A stretch of DNA of 64,000 bases from Agarilytica sp033852165 (GCA_033852165.1 JAWSUZ010000008.1:1-64000), one strand, 5' to 3'. Shown: positions 7,778 to 17,003, counted from the first letter of the stretch. The notes: generated by a model not told the origin, from the sequence alone. Numbers and translations: made by a program.

Positions 7778-8665
7778 TCAGGAATAACCTACACGCGTAC
7801 GGTCACTCACCTTGCCAGCGCTAAAAAGCGCATGTAATAAAAACAACATGCAAGCCGTTATCATAACCGGAGAATACATTGCTGCCGGTACAGCCAACTC
7901 GGCATCGTCTAATAAGGTCGTCGCGACGACGATGGCGAGCGCGGAGTTTTGAATGCCCACTTCAATGGCGATGGTTTTACAGGCGGGGCCATCCAGTTTT
8001 GAAAACTTGGCCGATAGGTAGCCGATAAGCATCGTCACCACGCACAACAATATTGTTGGCAAGCCAACCTGTTGAATTAATTCCAGCAAGTTATGACGCG
8101 CTTTAATAAAGGTAGAGACAACCAATAAAAGAAGAAAAACGATCGATATTATTTTTACTGGGCGTTCACAGTTTGTGGAAAAATTCGGACTAGTGCGCGC
8201 GACGACCATGCCTAAGGTAACGGGAATTACGGTAATAATAAGAACGAGTAGGCTGGTCTTTACTGCTGAGAATTCCATTGGGTTGTTTTGCATAAATTCG
8301 GATACGCCGAAGTTAACCACCAAGGGAATGGTGAATACGGCGAGCAAGCTACTGATAGCAGTTAAACTTACGGACAAGGCGGCATCGCCACGGGACAGGA
8401 AGGCGACGAGGTTGGAACCGGGTCCGCCGGGGCACGCGACTAAGATCATAAGGCCTACGGCCAATACTGGAGGTAATGCGAAGGCCTTTGCTAGCGCATA
8501 GCCGACTATCGGCAGTAACAGCAGTTGCAATGCACTGCCGAGTAATATGGCTTTGGGTTGAACCCATATGCGTTTGAAGTCATTGAATACCAGTGACAAG
8601 CCCATACCGAACATCATGACGGCGAGTATGATGGGTGCGATTAGGCGAACGCCTGACATATCCAT
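7778..8665 (-). CDS. Bile acid:sodium symporter family (BASS) transporter
   Basis: Inner-membrane protein of 295 residues with about nine to ten hydrophobic segments. BASS hallmarks are visible: the early pair MMFGMGLSLVFNDF, the central ACPGGPGSN (usually a helix break in the sodium/substrate site), and the late EVGIQNSALA. Family members carry organic acids, including bile acids, pantoate and sulfonates, with sodium; the substrate here is unknown. GAGGA eight bases before the ATG supports the start. It is likely transcribed with the downstream acetyltransferase gene. Confidence 0.9.
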   Translation of the reverse strand: MDMSGVRLIAPIILAVMMFGMGLSLVFNDFKRIWVQPKAILLGSALQLLLLPIVGYALAKAFALPPVLAVGLMILVACPGGPGSNLVAFLSRGDAALSVSLTAISSLLAVFTIPLVVNFGVSEFMQNNPMEFSAVKTSLLVLIITVIPVTLGMVVARTSPNFSTNCERPVKIISIVFLLLLVVSTFIKARHNLLELIQQVGLPTILLCVVTMLIGYLSAKFSKLDGPACKTIAIEVGIQNSALAIVVATTLLDDAELAVPAAMYSPVMITACMLFLLHALFSAGKVSDRTRVGYS

Positions 8666-8754
8666 TTTGAATTCCTCTTTTTATTTTGGATTTTTATTTT
8701 GGTTTGCTGTTCTGGCTATTATTGAATTCGAATTTAATTGTTTGCTCAGCCAAT

Positions 8755-9447
8755 TTAGTTAAGGCCAAGCTCTTGCTTTAAGCATTTTATGTATTGGCTT
8801 TGGACTTCTGAAACCGTTATGTTTTTCCTGTTTGCTCCGCCTGTTCCCCTTTCGCCGTCTTCTCTTTTTCCGTCTCCCGCTTCTATTCCTTCAATAAGGT
8901 CACAAAGGTTGACCATTTCTAGGCCGGAGTAGCCGCATGGGTTTATTTGTTGGAAGGGTGTGAGGTCGGCGGATACGTTAATCGCTACGCCGTGAAAGCT
9001 GGAGCCTTTGCGGATGCGTAAACCGAGCGATGCGACTTTTCTGTTGTCGACGTATACGCCTGGTGCGTCGGGTTTTGCTGCTGCGTTAATGCCGTAGTAT
9101 TTCATTAAGCAGACGACGGAGTTTTCTATTCCTGTGACGAGATCGCGTACGCCTATTTTTAGGCGTTTTAAATTCAGTAAGGGGTAGGCAATTAATTGAC
9201 CGGGGCCGTGGTAGGTAATTTGGCCACCACGGTCGGTTTTAACAACGGGGATGTCGGATGTGCTGAGAAGATGTTCGGGCTTGCCCGCTTGGCCTTGAGT
9301 GAACACGGGGTGGTGTTCGGTGAGCCACAGTTCGTCTGGTGTTTCGGGTGTGCGATTGTCGGTGAAGTCTCGCATCGCCTGCCAGGTGCTTTGGTATTCG
9401 GTGATGCCAAGTGTTTTGACAATAAGAGAGCGAGGCGATGTGGTCAT
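8755..9447 (-). CDS. lipB: Octanoyltransferase LipB
   Basis: Transfers octanoyl from acyl carrier protein to the lipoyl domains of oxo-acid dehydrogenases, the first step of lipoate synthesis. Seen: TEHHPVFTQGQAG, the GGQITYHGPGQLIAYPLL core, the lysine of RKVASLGLRI, and the cysteine of INPCGYSGLEM, the expected Lys/Cys pair. Length is 230 residues. Near residues 190-210 is an unusual Gly/Glu/Arg/Lys-rich low-complexity insert before the last helix, encoded by a purine-rich run. The gene lies directly after the ybeD-like gene, an arrangement common in gammaproteobacteria (dacA-ybeD-lipB). No lipA is in the window on this side. Confidence 0.95.
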   Translation of the reverse strand: MTTSPRSLIVKTLGITEYQSTWQAMRDFTDNRTPETPDELWLTEHHPVFTQGQAGKPEHLLSTSDIPVVKTDRGGQITYHGPGQLIAYPLLNLKRLKIGVRDLVTGIENSVVCLMKYYGINAAAKPDAPGVYVDNRKVASLGLRIRKGSSFHGVAINVSADLTPFQQINPCGYSGLEMVNLCDLIEGIEAGDGKREDGERGTGGANRKNITVSEVQSQYIKCLKQELGLN

Positions 9448-9464
9448 GATGGCTGGCCCGAAGG

Positions 9465-9737
9465 TTACATCACCATTTTTGTGGAGGGGTGTTTTTTGAG
9501 GTCGTCAAAAATTTCTTGTAGCTGTTCGGCGCCGGTGGCTTCGATAAATACGGTAATGGAATGAAAGGTCGCTTTGCGGCTGTCTTTAATGCGTATTGTA
9601 CTGCGGTCGAAACCGGGGTCGTGCTTTTCCATAATTTGGAGTACGGCTTCGCGGTATTCGTCGCTCGCAAGGCCCAGTACTTTTATGGGGTAATTGGCAC
9701 AAGGAAATTCAATTTTAGGGGGTTCTTGCTGGCTCAT
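9465..9737 (-). CDS. ybeD: YbeD/DUF493 family protein
   Basis: Small cytoplasmic protein, about 90 residues, of the UPF0250/DUF493 family (ferredoxin-like fold). Recognised by IEFPCANYPIKVLGLASDEY at the start, the central HDPGFD and the Ser/Thr-rich VTFHSI-type strand (here KATFHSITVFIEATG), plus its position between dacA and lipB. A GTG at 9755 would overlap dacA; the ATG at 9737, five bases after the dacA stop, fits the family's N-terminus better. The biochemical role in the family is not settled; an ACT-like regulatory role for lipoate metabolism has been suggested. Confidence 0.88.
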   Translation of the reverse strand: MSQQEPPKIEFPCANYPIKVLGLASDEYREAVLQIMEKHDPGFDRSTIRIKDSRKATFHSITVFIEATGAEQLQEIFDDLKKHPSTKMVM

Positions 9738-9741
9738 ATTT

Positions 9742-10920
9742 TTATTCTGGTCCACTGACCATTAGCATGATGGAATCCCACATCCGCGCAAAAAATCCTG
9801 CGGCTTCAATGGCTTCTAGCGCAACTAAGGTTTCTTCGACGACCAGTTTATCTTGTAATTTTACGGTGAGTTTACCGAGCACTTGGCCTTTTTTGATGGG
9901 GGCTTCGATAATGCTGTCGATTTCGGTATCGGCTTCTAAGCTTTTGTAGCTGCCGCGTGGGATGGTTGCCACAACACGACGTTTAACGCCGACTTTAATG
10001 GTATCGCTTAGGCCTTTCCACACGCGTTCGGTTTTAATGACGTCAGTAGATTTATAAAGTGTATGGGTTTGGTAATAGCGAAAGCCGAAAGACAGTAGTT
10101 TGTTGGAATCGTTTGCGCGTTGTTTTTCTGACCGTGCGCCGAGCACGACGGCAATTAAGCGGGTGCCGTCTCGGTAGGCCGATGACACTAAACCGTATCC
10201 GGCTTCTTTGGTGTGGCCAGTTTTAATCCCGTCGACATAGCTGTTGGGCAAGAAGAGTAATTTGTTTCGGTTAGGCTGGTTGATGCCGTTATATTTAAAA
10301 TACTTTTCGGAATAGATGGAGTAATGGGCGGGGTGGTCATTAATCAATGAGGTCGCGAGTAATGCAAGGTCGTAGGCTGTGGTGATGTGGCCTTTTGCTG
10401 GCCAACCTGTTGCGTTACGAAAGTGTGTGTCGTTCATGCCCAGCAGTTTTGCTTGCTGATTCATGACATCGGCAAAGGCGTCTTCGCTTCCGGCAATGTG
10501 TTGGGCTAATGCAATTGATGCGTCGTTACCGGATTGGATGATTACGCCGCGTAGCAATTGAATCACCGGCACTTCTGAACGAGGCTTAAGGAACATGGTT
10601 GAGCTTCCGCTCTTGGTTCCGCCACGTCGCCATGCGTCGTCGCTAATGCGTACGAGGTCAGTTTCTTTTAGTCGGCCTGCGTCTATTTCTTCAGCCACTA
10701 TGTAGCTGGTCATCATTTTGGTGAGGCTGGCGGGAGGCAGTTGCATCTTCGCGTTGTTCTCAACCAATACTTTGCCGGTATCTGCATCGATCAGTAAGAA
10801 TGCTTTGGCGCCCAAGCTGGGTGGAGAAGGAATGATAACTGGGCCTGCCCATGAAGATGAAGACAAACACATAAATATTACGGAAAACGCAAGCAAGACG
10901 CGCATTTTTAAAAATGACAT
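9742..10920 (-). CDS. dacA: D-alanyl-D-alanine carboxypeptidase (PBP5/6 type)
   Basis: Low-molecular-weight penicillin-binding protein that trims the terminal D-Ala from peptidoglycan pentapeptides in the periplasm. Seen: a signal peptide (LLAFSVIFMCLSSSSWA), the SxxK box SLTK, the SGN box in SGNDAS, the KTG box in KTGHTKEAGYG, a C-terminal beta domain (PBP5_C), and a final amphipathic helix (FFARMWDSIMLMVSG) for membrane anchoring. At 392 residues it is the normal length. It is the first of the dacA-ybeD-lipB run. dacC would be an equally valid name for the family. Confidence 0.95.
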   Translation of the reverse strand: MSFLKMRVLLAFSVIFMCLSSSSWAGPVIIPSPPSLGAKAFLLIDADTGKVLVENNAKMQLPPASLTKMMTSYIVAEEIDAGRLKETDLVRISDDAWRRGGTKSGSSTMFLKPRSEVPVIQLLRGVIIQSGNDASIALAQHIAGSEDAFADVMNQQAKLLGMNDTHFRNATGWPAKGHITTAYDLALLATSLINDHPAHYSIYSEKYFKYNGINQPNRNKLLFLPNSYVDGIKTGHTKEAGYGLVSSAYRDGTRLIAVVLGARSEKQRANDSNKLLSFGFRYYQTHTLYKSTDVIKTERVWKGLSDTIKVGVKRRVVATIPRGSYKSLEADTEIDSIIEAPIKKGQVLGKLTVKLQDKLVVEETLVALEAIEAAGFFARMWDSIMLMVSGPE

Positions 10921-11063
10921 AACCAGAAAAGTCCTTGGGGATCTAAAAATCTGTAGGTAAACAGCCGCAGGAGTGTAACAGACTGCGATCGCAACACCTA
11001 GCTTGGGCCATGGTCGCTAAGAGGCCCCTACTGGTGGGCGTAGGGGGCAGCCGTTAAGCACTC

Positions 11064-11918
11064 TTATTGATGGACAACATGTGGAGAGGGATAGTTCTCG
11101 TCTTTTAAACGCTGGCGAAATTGTAGCAGCTGAAGGTTGTTATCAAATGGACCGACGAGGACTTTATAAAGCGCTTTCCAGGCTCTGGGACGCTTAACTT
11201 TAACGGCAACCTTTGTCATTTTAGCCAGCTTTATCTTCAGGCCATGGGCGGCTTTTGATTTGCCAAAGGCGCCCACTTGTAAGTAGGTATTCGCGGGTAG
11301 CGCGTAACCTGCCGAATCTTTGGGCGTGGGTGCTTTTGTGCCTTTGCCGCGCACGGTTGATGCGGGTGATTGACTGGTTACGCCATGGTAGGTGGCGGGG
11401 TCAATATACTCGACGGCAACGTTGGCGGTTCCGCGCTTTTGGTAGCCTAATTTTTTAGCTGCTGTGTAGGTGAGGTCGATTACGCGGTTGCCGTGGAAGG
11501 GTCCACGGTCGTTGACCCGTACAATAACGCTGCGGTTGTTGTCGGTATTGGTGACGCGAACGTAGCTGGGAATGGGTAATGTTTTATGTGCGGCGGTCAT
11601 GCCGTACATATCGTAAATTTCGCCGTTTGAGGTACGCCGTCCGTGAAATTTTTTGCCGTACCAGGAGGCTACACCTTTTTCACGGTAGCCTTTTGGTTCT
11701 TTGAGTACGTTGTAGGTTTTGCCTAGGACTTTGTAGGGTGTTTTGTTTCCCGCTATTGTGCGCAATTCTTCACGCGGAACAGGTTCTTTAATGTGCGAGA
11801 CATCCATTGGGCGGCCAGGGCCACTGTCTTTTTCTTCGCTTATCCACAGGCTTTGGCAGCCGGACAAAATAAATGTGAGGGATGAAAGCCATAGGATGAG
11901 AAGGCTTTTTTTAAACAC
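11064..11918 (-). CDS. rlpA: RlpA-type septal lytic transglycosylase (lipoprotein)
   Basis: Outer-membrane lipoprotein that cleaves naked glycan strands at the septum. Seen: a lipoprotein signal (FILSGC), the double-psi beta-barrel domain GVASWYGKKFHGRRTSNGE … VRVNDRGPFHGNRVIDL with its catalytic-type His and Asp, and a C-terminal SPOR domain starting near YLQVGAFG. The frame is open to 11972, but that start lies inside the terminator hairpin. The GTG at 11918, with GGAG upstream, leads straight into the signal peptide and is preferred, giving about 284 residues. It lies in the usual cell-shape cluster mrdA-rodA-mltB-rlpA-dacA. Confidence 0.95.
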   Translation of the reverse strand: MFKKSLLILWLSSLTFILSGCQSLWISEEKDSGPGRPMDVSHIKEPVPREELRTIAGNKTPYKVLGKTYNVLKEPKGYREKGVASWYGKKFHGRRTSNGEIYDMYGMTAAHKTLPIPSYVRVTNTDNNRSVIVRVNDRGPFHGNRVIDLTYTAAKKLGYQKRGTANVAVEYIDPATYHGVTSQSPASTVRGKGTKAPTPKDSAGYALPANTYLQVGAFGKSKAAHGLKIKLAKMTKVAVKVKRPRAWKALYKVLVGPFDNNLQLLQFRQRLKDENYPSPHVVHQ

Positions 11919-11953
11919 GTTCAACGATACCACTCCAGCGTGCGAATATGAAA

Positions 11954-11980
11954 AACGCCCATGCGTTTGCATTGGGCGTT
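11954..11980 (-). terminator. Terminator between mltB and rlpA
   Basis: AACGCCCA (11954-11961) pairs with TGGGCGTT (11973-11980), with an inner TGC/GCA pairing. On the minus strand the stem is followed by TTTTTCAT, so it should end mltB transcription. It is also T-rich on the plus side. Its presence argues against translation of rlpA beginning at 11972. Confidence 0.75.
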
Positions 11981-12048
11981 GTTTGTTTTAATTTTACTTT
12001 TTTAGCCGTTGCTTTTAAATGTTGCTGCTGTTAACGGTTTCTATTTCA

Positions 12049-12129
12049 AAGGCTACAGCTCTCGATTAACAGGCCGCAGCACTCTATTAAAAAGCCACAG
12101 CGTTCAGTTAAAAGCTACAGCGCTCTACG
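12049..12129 (-). repeat. Degenerate 20-21-bp tandem repeat over the mltB stop
   Basis: About four copies of a unit reading, on the minus strand, GCTGTAGCTTTTAACTG-like: cores CGCTGTAGC, CGCTGTGGC, TGCTGCGGC and AGCTGTAGC, each followed by a T-rich part and TTAA. The first copy contains the last codons and TAG stop of mltB, so the array grew from, or ends in, the coding sequence. No function is evident. Confidence 0.6.
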
Positions 12130-13131
12130 TTCTTTTATTTCTTGGCTTAGTTGCCATACGGCCATGGCGTATAAGCGGCTGTGGTTGTAACGGGTAATCA
12201 CGTAAAAGTTATTGAAGCCCAACCAGAATTCTTTGCCGTGCTCGCCCATGTACATCAGGGGCATTGCCTTGGTGTCGGGTGTATGTGCGCCGCTTTCCAC
12301 TAAGGTAAAACCTTTATCACTTAGTTCTGCTAGTGAGTGCTTGGGCTTTTTCTTTTGGTTCAATATGCTTTTATCGTAACCCTCTTTGATGCGTGTGCGG
12401 CCTACAACGGGCTCGCCGGTTTTCCAATGGTGTGCACGGAAATAGTTGGCTACGCTACCAATGGCATCGACGGGGTTGTTCCAGATATCGGTTATGCCGT
12501 CTTTATCAAAATCGACGGCATAGGCGCGGAAGCTGCTGGGGATGAATTGGCCGTATCCCATAGCTCCAGCGTATGAGCCTTTGAGTGTGAGCGCGTCTTG
12601 TTTTTGTTCACGCACCATTAATAGGAAATGCTCTAGCTGGCCGCGAAAAAAGGTGGCGCGCTTGGGGTAGTCAAATCCGAGTGTCGTTAGGGCATCGATA
12701 ACACGGTAACTTCCCGCATGGCGGCCATAGCGTGTTTCAACACCGATGATCGCAACGATGATTTCTGAGGCTACACCCAGTTCTTTTGAGGCGCGCTTGA
12801 TGGTTTCGCTGTGGGTGTTCCAAAATTCAACGCCTTGCTTTATGCGTGACTCTTGAATAAATATATCGCGGTACTCATGCCATTTTTTGGTTTTTTCCGC
12901 AGGGCGGGATATGGCATCTAGGATCGATTGTTGTTTACTAGCTTCGCTCAATAAACCGACAACGTACTTTTTTTCAAAGCCATGTTCGGTGACCATTTTA
13001 TTGACGAATTCTTCGGCTAAGGGATGCTTGGAATAATCCGCCGCCACTGAAAACGATACGCTACTTGCACAGACAAAAGCTAAGTTACGGGCTATTTGCA
13101 AAATACCTTTTAGTTTCAATTTGAACACCAT
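12115..13131 (-). CDS. mltB: Lytic murein transglycosylase B
   Basis: Cleaves the MurNAc-GlcNAc bond with 1,6-anhydro product formation. Seen: an N-terminal signal (LAFVCASSVSFSVAA), the catalytic glutamate in IIGVETRYGRH, the family motif SYAGAMGYGQFIPSSF, and DGITDIWNNPVDAIGSVANYF. It is 338 residues. There is no lipobox at the signal end, so it may be a soluble periplasmic member rather than a lipoprotein. The C-terminus is encoded by the first unit of a tandem repeat. It sits between rodA and rlpA, as in pseudomonads. Confidence 0.95.
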   Translation of the reverse strand: MVFKLKLKGILQIARNLAFVCASSVSFSVAADYSKHPLAEEFVNKMVTEHGFEKKYVVGLLSEASKQQSILDAISRPAEKTKKWHEYRDIFIQESRIKQGVEFWNTHSETIKRASKELGVASEIIVAIIGVETRYGRHAGSYRVIDALTTLGFDYPKRATFFRGQLEHFLLMVREQKQDALTLKGSYAGAMGYGQFIPSSFRAYAVDFDKDGITDIWNNPVDAIGSVANYFRAHHWKTGEPVVGRTRIKEGYDKSILNQKKKPKHSLAELSDKGFTLVESGAHTPDTKAMPLMYMGEHGKEFWLGFNNFYVITRYNHSRLYAMAVWQLSQEIKERRAL

Positions 13132-13320
13132 TTTGTTTGTTTAATCGCTCTTCTTGCGATTGGTCACTTTGATTATCCTTAAGCGGATATTGTCATCAAG
13201 ACTATCAAAGTTTGTTGGTTAAGTGTGTGACTGTTTTCTCTGAAAATCTTCAAAAATTCGGCTGTTTCATTTTTAAAGTCCATCGCTTAAAAATGGCGGT
13301 AAAAATCAAAAAATAATACT

Positions 13321-14472
13321 TTAGGAAGCGACCTTTTTCTTTTCGGTAGCAATCGCCATTAGGATGCCAAAGCCGGTCATCAATGTCACGATCGAAGTGC
13401 CGCCTAAGCTCACCAATGGAAGCGGTACGCCGACTACCGGCAACAATCCGGAGACCATGCCGATATTGACAAAAACATAGACAAAGAAAGTGAGGGTAAT
13501 ACTCCCCGCTAATAGTCGATTAAATGTATTTTGTGCTGCCCAGGCAATAAACATCCCTCGCGCAATAACGAGGGTATAAAGAAAGATGAGGGATAGGACC
13601 CCTCTTAAGCCAAACTCTTCGGCTAATACGGCAATGATAAAATCGGTATGGCTTTCCGGCAAAAAGTCGAGTTGGGACTGGGTGCCATTGAGCCATCCCT
13701 TTCCTTCCCAGCCGCCGGAACCGATTGCGGTCTTGGACTGAATAATATTCCAGCCGGCTCCTAGGCGATCTGACTCTGGATCGAACAGGGTAAGCACCCT
13801 TTGCTTTTGATAGTCCTTCATGACGAACATCCACATGGGCCACATGCTCGCGCCAACCACAAAAAGGCTCGTCAAAATAAACCGCCAACGCAGCCCCGCT
13901 AAAAATACGGCGATAAGGCCCGATGCTCCAATGAGCAAAGAGGTACCCAAATCTGGTTGCCTCAAAATAAGGACAGCCGGTAAACCGATAATCACCAGGC
14001 ACCAGAAAGTGTGTTTGAGATTAGGCGGCAGTACGCGGTGAGAGAGGTAGGAGGCGACCATAACCGGCACGGCGATTTTGAGCACTTCGGATGGCTGGAA
14101 GCGAAAGAAGCCTAGGCTGATCCATCGCTGGGCGCCTTTGGCACCAACCCCAATCACAAAAACCAGTAGCAGTAATATTAACCCAAGGCCGTAAAACCAC
14201 GGTGCCCATCGACGCAGGACCCCCATATCAACCTGGGCAATGGTAAACATGGCACAGTAGGCAATGCTGAAAAATACGAGTTGACGGGTCACTAAACGTT
14301 GGCTTTCGCCACTGGCGCTGTATAGAACGGTTAGCCCAAAGCAGGTAATAATCAGTAAAAGAACCAGGAGAATAGGATCGACATGAATGCGAAATAACAA
14401 GCCTACGCTGCGACCAAAATGGTGTTTGGAATCTGGCAACTGCCTTAAAAAATCTTGATTAATTAAGCTCAC
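13321..14472 (-). CDS. rodA: Rod-shape SEDS glycosyltransferase RodA
   Basis: SEDS-family peptidoglycan polymerase of the elongasome, working with PBP2. A polytopic membrane protein of 383 residues with about ten helices. Family marks: FQPSEVLKIAVPVM, RQPDLGTSLLIGASG with the essential Asp, the long periplasmic loop with SKTAIGSGGWEGKGW, ESHTDFIIAVLAEEFG, and the C-terminal GVPLPLVSLGGTS. Its start overlaps the end of mrdA by four bases (ATGA type), so the two are translationally coupled. Confidence 0.97.
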   Translation of the reverse strand: MSLINQDFLRQLPDSKHHFGRSVGLLFRIHVDPILLVLLLIITCFGLTVLYSASGESQRLVTRQLVFFSIAYCAMFTIAQVDMGVLRRWAPWFYGLGLILLLLVFVIGVGAKGAQRWISLGFFRFQPSEVLKIAVPVMVASYLSHRVLPPNLKHTFWCLVIIGLPAVLILRQPDLGTSLLIGASGLIAVFLAGLRWRFILTSLFVVGASMWPMWMFVMKDYQKQRVLTLFDPESDRLGAGWNIIQSKTAIGSGGWEGKGWLNGTQSQLDFLPESHTDFIIAVLAEEFGLRGVLSLIFLYTLVIARGMFIAWAAQNTFNRLLAGSITLTFFVYVFVNIGMVSGLLPVVGVPLPLVSLGGTSIVTLMTGFGILMAIATEKKKVAS

Positions 14473-16421
14473 AATGATTTACCTTGCGGCTCTTGTTCCG
14501 TGGCTAATATTTTTTTGGGCATTTTTTTTAGCGCTTTCTTTTGGGCTTTTTCTCTGATTTTCTTGAGGGCTTTTTGGCTTTTAAAATATTGGTCAAACAC
14601 GGCTTTCACCACGGGGAAGGTTGTGGCGGAATGTTTTTCACCGTTTTCTATTATCACGGCCAGTGCAATTTCGGGGTTGTCTGCTGGGGCGAAACCTATG
14701 AATAAGGTGTGGTCACGATTTCTTTCCGCTAAAGCTTTACTGTCATATTTTTCACCCTGGGCAATGCCGACGACTTGGGCGGTACCGGTTTTACCGGCAA
14801 TTTTATAGCGCATTTTACGCCCAAGACTGCCCGCCGTACCTTTGCGACCATGTACCACATCTTTCATTGTTGTATGAATAAAATCCCAGTTCTGGTCGTA
14901 GCCTTGGTAGCTTTCTTCTTTCACAAGAGGGGTTTCGAGATCTCCCATTTTAGCCACCATGCGTGGCTTTAGGCGCTTACCTTTAGACGCAAGTGTGGAC
15001 GTCATAACGGCTAATTGCAGGGGCGTTGTTAGCACGTCGCCTTGCCCGATACTCATATTAAGGCTATTGCCGGGATACCACGCCAAGCCCCGCACGCGCT
15101 TTTTCCATGGCCGAGAAGGCCAAAGGCCGGAGCGCTCGCTCGGCAAATCGAGCCCAAGGCGCGAGCCCAAGCCAAAATGCAATCCGAACTCATGCATACG
15201 ATCAACGCCCATGCGGAAGGACAAGTCATAGAAATAAATATCGCAGGATTCTACGATGGCTTTATGAAGGTTCACATAGGCGCCGTGACCACCCTTTTTC
15301 CATTCGCGATAAAAGCGTTCGTCATTTTCGAGCTGGTAGTAACCTGGGTCTGTTATCTTGGTTTCAAAGTCGACGATTTGTTTTTCTAAGGCACCCAGAC
15401 CAAGCATGGGTTTTAAGGTGGAACCCGGTGGGTACTGGCCTTGAATACTGCGGTTGAAGAGGGGGATATCCTTGGACTCATTAAGGGCTCGATAATCCTT
15501 AACGCTAATGCCGGTGACAAAAAGGTTGGGGTTAAAGCTCGGCGCACTGACCATCGCCAAGACGCCGCCCGTTTTGACCTCAATCGCCACGAGTGAACCA
15601 CGACGACCACCCAAGGCTTTTAATGCCGCCCTTTGTATTTCGGTGTCTAAAAATAGGTGCAGGTCTTTACCGGCTTCTGGCTGCTCTTCATCGATGAGAC
15701 GCAACCGGCGACCGTGGGCGTTGGCCTCAATGTATTCCACCCCCACTTCACCGAGCAGTTCGTGCTCGTAAAACTTTTCAATCCCGATTTTACCAATGCT
15801 GTGCGTACCCGAATAACGTTTGAAATCATCTTCGGTAAATTGGGAAAGTTCTTTTTCATTAATACGACCAACGTAACCGACAGTATGGGCAAAGAGGTTT
15901 TCTTCTGGGTAAAAGCGGACCAACTGCACTTCAATTTTAACGCCTTGAAAGGCGTATTTATCCACTGCGAGTATGGCAATTTCTTCTTTTGTTAAGCGGT
16001 ATCGCAGGGGAACGGGTTCGTATGGACGGCGGCGCTGCTTAAGGCTGCGATAAAAGTTTGTCTTATCGTCTTCATCAATATCGATAAGTTTCGATAAGCG
16101 ATCGATCGTTTGATCCAGGTCTTTCACTCGCTCACGAATCAGCGATAGGGTAAAACTGGGACGATTCTCTGCGATAAGTTTACCCGCACGATCGAAAACC
16201 AAACCTCTGTTTGGGGCAATCGGGCGCACCTGAATTCGGTTGCGATCCGACATTGTGGAGTAGTTTTCGTGATGAACAATTTGAAGGTCGTAGAAACGGT
16301 ATATCAGTACGCCGAAGAGGGTGATGACCAAGAGTAGAGCGAAAAACACGCGTCGCGCGAACACGATCGCCTCGTTGAGGTGATCTTTAAAGCGATAATG
16401 TTCGGTGCTCGACCAATTCAT
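14469..16421 (-). CDS. mrdA: Penicillin-binding protein 2 (elongasome transpeptidase)
   Basis: Inner-membrane D,D-transpeptidase that cross-links new peptidoglycan during elongation. Single N-terminal membrane helix (VFFALLLVITLFGVLIYRFY), pedestal domain (RNRIQVRPIAPNRGLVFDR), then the transpeptidase domain with STLK (active Ser), SCD in place of SxN and KTGTAQ. It is 650 residues with a basic, Lys-rich C-terminal tail after FDQYFKSQ that looks longer than in E. coli. It is coupled to rodA. An A/T hairpin lies between it and rlmH upstream. Confidence 0.97.
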   Translation of the reverse strand: MNWSSTEHYRFKDHLNEAIVFARRVFFALLLVITLFGVLIYRFYDLQIVHHENYSTMSDRNRIQVRPIAPNRGLVFDRAGKLIAENRPSFTLSLIRERVKDLDQTIDRLSKLIDIDEDDKTNFYRSLKQRRRPYEPVPLRYRLTKEEIAILAVDKYAFQGVKIEVQLVRFYPEENLFAHTVGYVGRINEKELSQFTEDDFKRYSGTHSIGKIGIEKFYEHELLGEVGVEYIEANAHGRRLRLIDEEQPEAGKDLHLFLDTEIQRAALKALGGRRGSLVAIEVKTGGVLAMVSAPSFNPNLFVTGISVKDYRALNESKDIPLFNRSIQGQYPPGSTLKPMLGLGALEKQIVDFETKITDPGYYQLENDERFYREWKKGGHGAYVNLHKAIVESCDIYFYDLSFRMGVDRMHEFGLHFGLGSRLGLDLPSERSGLWPSRPWKKRVRGLAWYPGNSLNMSIGQGDVLTTPLQLAVMTSTLASKGKRLKPRMVAKMGDLETPLVKEESYQGYDQNWDFIHTTMKDVVHGRKGTAGSLGRKMRYKIAGKTGTAQVVGIAQGEKYDSKALAERNRDHTLFIGFAPADNPEIALAVIIENGEKHSATTFPVVKAVFDQYFKSQKALKKIREKAQKKALKKMPKKILATEQEPQGKSL

Positions 16422-16457
16422 ATATGCAGGCGTTACTTTTTATTGTCTTTAGGGTGC

Positions 16458-16482
16458 CTCTAAAAATGCTCTATTTTTAGAG
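16458..16482 (-). terminator. 10-bp A/T-rich hairpin between rlmH and mrdA
   Basis: CTCTAAAAAT (16458-16467) pairs perfectly with ATTTTTAGAG (16473-16482) around a five-base loop. Either strand has a T-run in one arm. It may partly terminate rlmH transcription or mark an mRNA processing point within the long minus-strand cluster. Confidence 0.5.
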
Positions 16483-16504
16483 ATGGCCTTTCATCACATG
16501 CGAA

Positions 16505-16972
16505 TCATTTATGGTATGGGTGGTTTTGTGTGATCGTCCATGCGCGGTATAACTGTTCAATTAACACCACACGAACCAAAGGGTGCGGCATAGTGAGGGC
16601 CGATAACGACCACAGTTCACTGGCATGCTTTAAACACTCCTTTGATAAGCCGTCTGGCCCACCGATCACCAAGCTTACATGAGTTCCCTGCATTTGCCAG
16701 TTCTGGATTTTTTGGGTGAGGCCTTGGGTCGAAAGCGCCTTACCTTCGACGTCCAGCGCAACCATAATTGAGCCTTTCGGCAGGGCTGCCAAGATCTGCT
16801 TGCCCTCATCGGCCTTTAACTTTTCGGTGTTGGAATTTTTATTGCGGTTTGCGAGCGGGAGGTCAATCATTTTCGGATTGATCTCTTTAGGCAGCCGCTT
16901 AGCGTATTCGTTATAGCCTTCGCTGATCCAGCCCGGCATTTTCCCACCCACGCTTATCAGCGATATTTTCAC
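16505..16972 (-). CDS. rlmH: 23S rRNA pseudouridine-1915 N3-methyltransferase RlmH
   Basis: SPOUT methyltransferase that methylates pseudouridine 1915 of 23S rRNA in assembled 70S ribosomes. Seen: KISLISVGGKMPGWI at the start, the trefoil-knot SAM loop LVIGGPDGLS and the C-terminal MPHPLVRVVLIEQLYRAW … NHPYHK. It is 155 residues, the exact family size. It follows rsfS by about 30 bases and is part of the proA-nadD-rsfS-rlmH-mrdA-rodA order typical of gammaproteobacteria. Confidence 0.97.
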   Translation of the reverse strand: MKISLISVGGKMPGWISEGYNEYAKRLPKEINPKMIDLPLANRNKNSNTEKLKADEGKQILAALPKGSIMVALDVEGKALSTQGLTQKIQNWQMQGTHVSLVIGGPDGLSKECLKHASELWSLSALTMPHPLVRVVLIEQLYRAWTITQNHPYHK

Positions 16973-17003
16973 GGCGATGCTCTCGTACGATTATTCGCTT
17001 AAA

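Noticed and set aside
12049..12129. CRISPR-like array
   Set aside because: Units are contiguous and degenerate with no spacers, and no cas genes are present.
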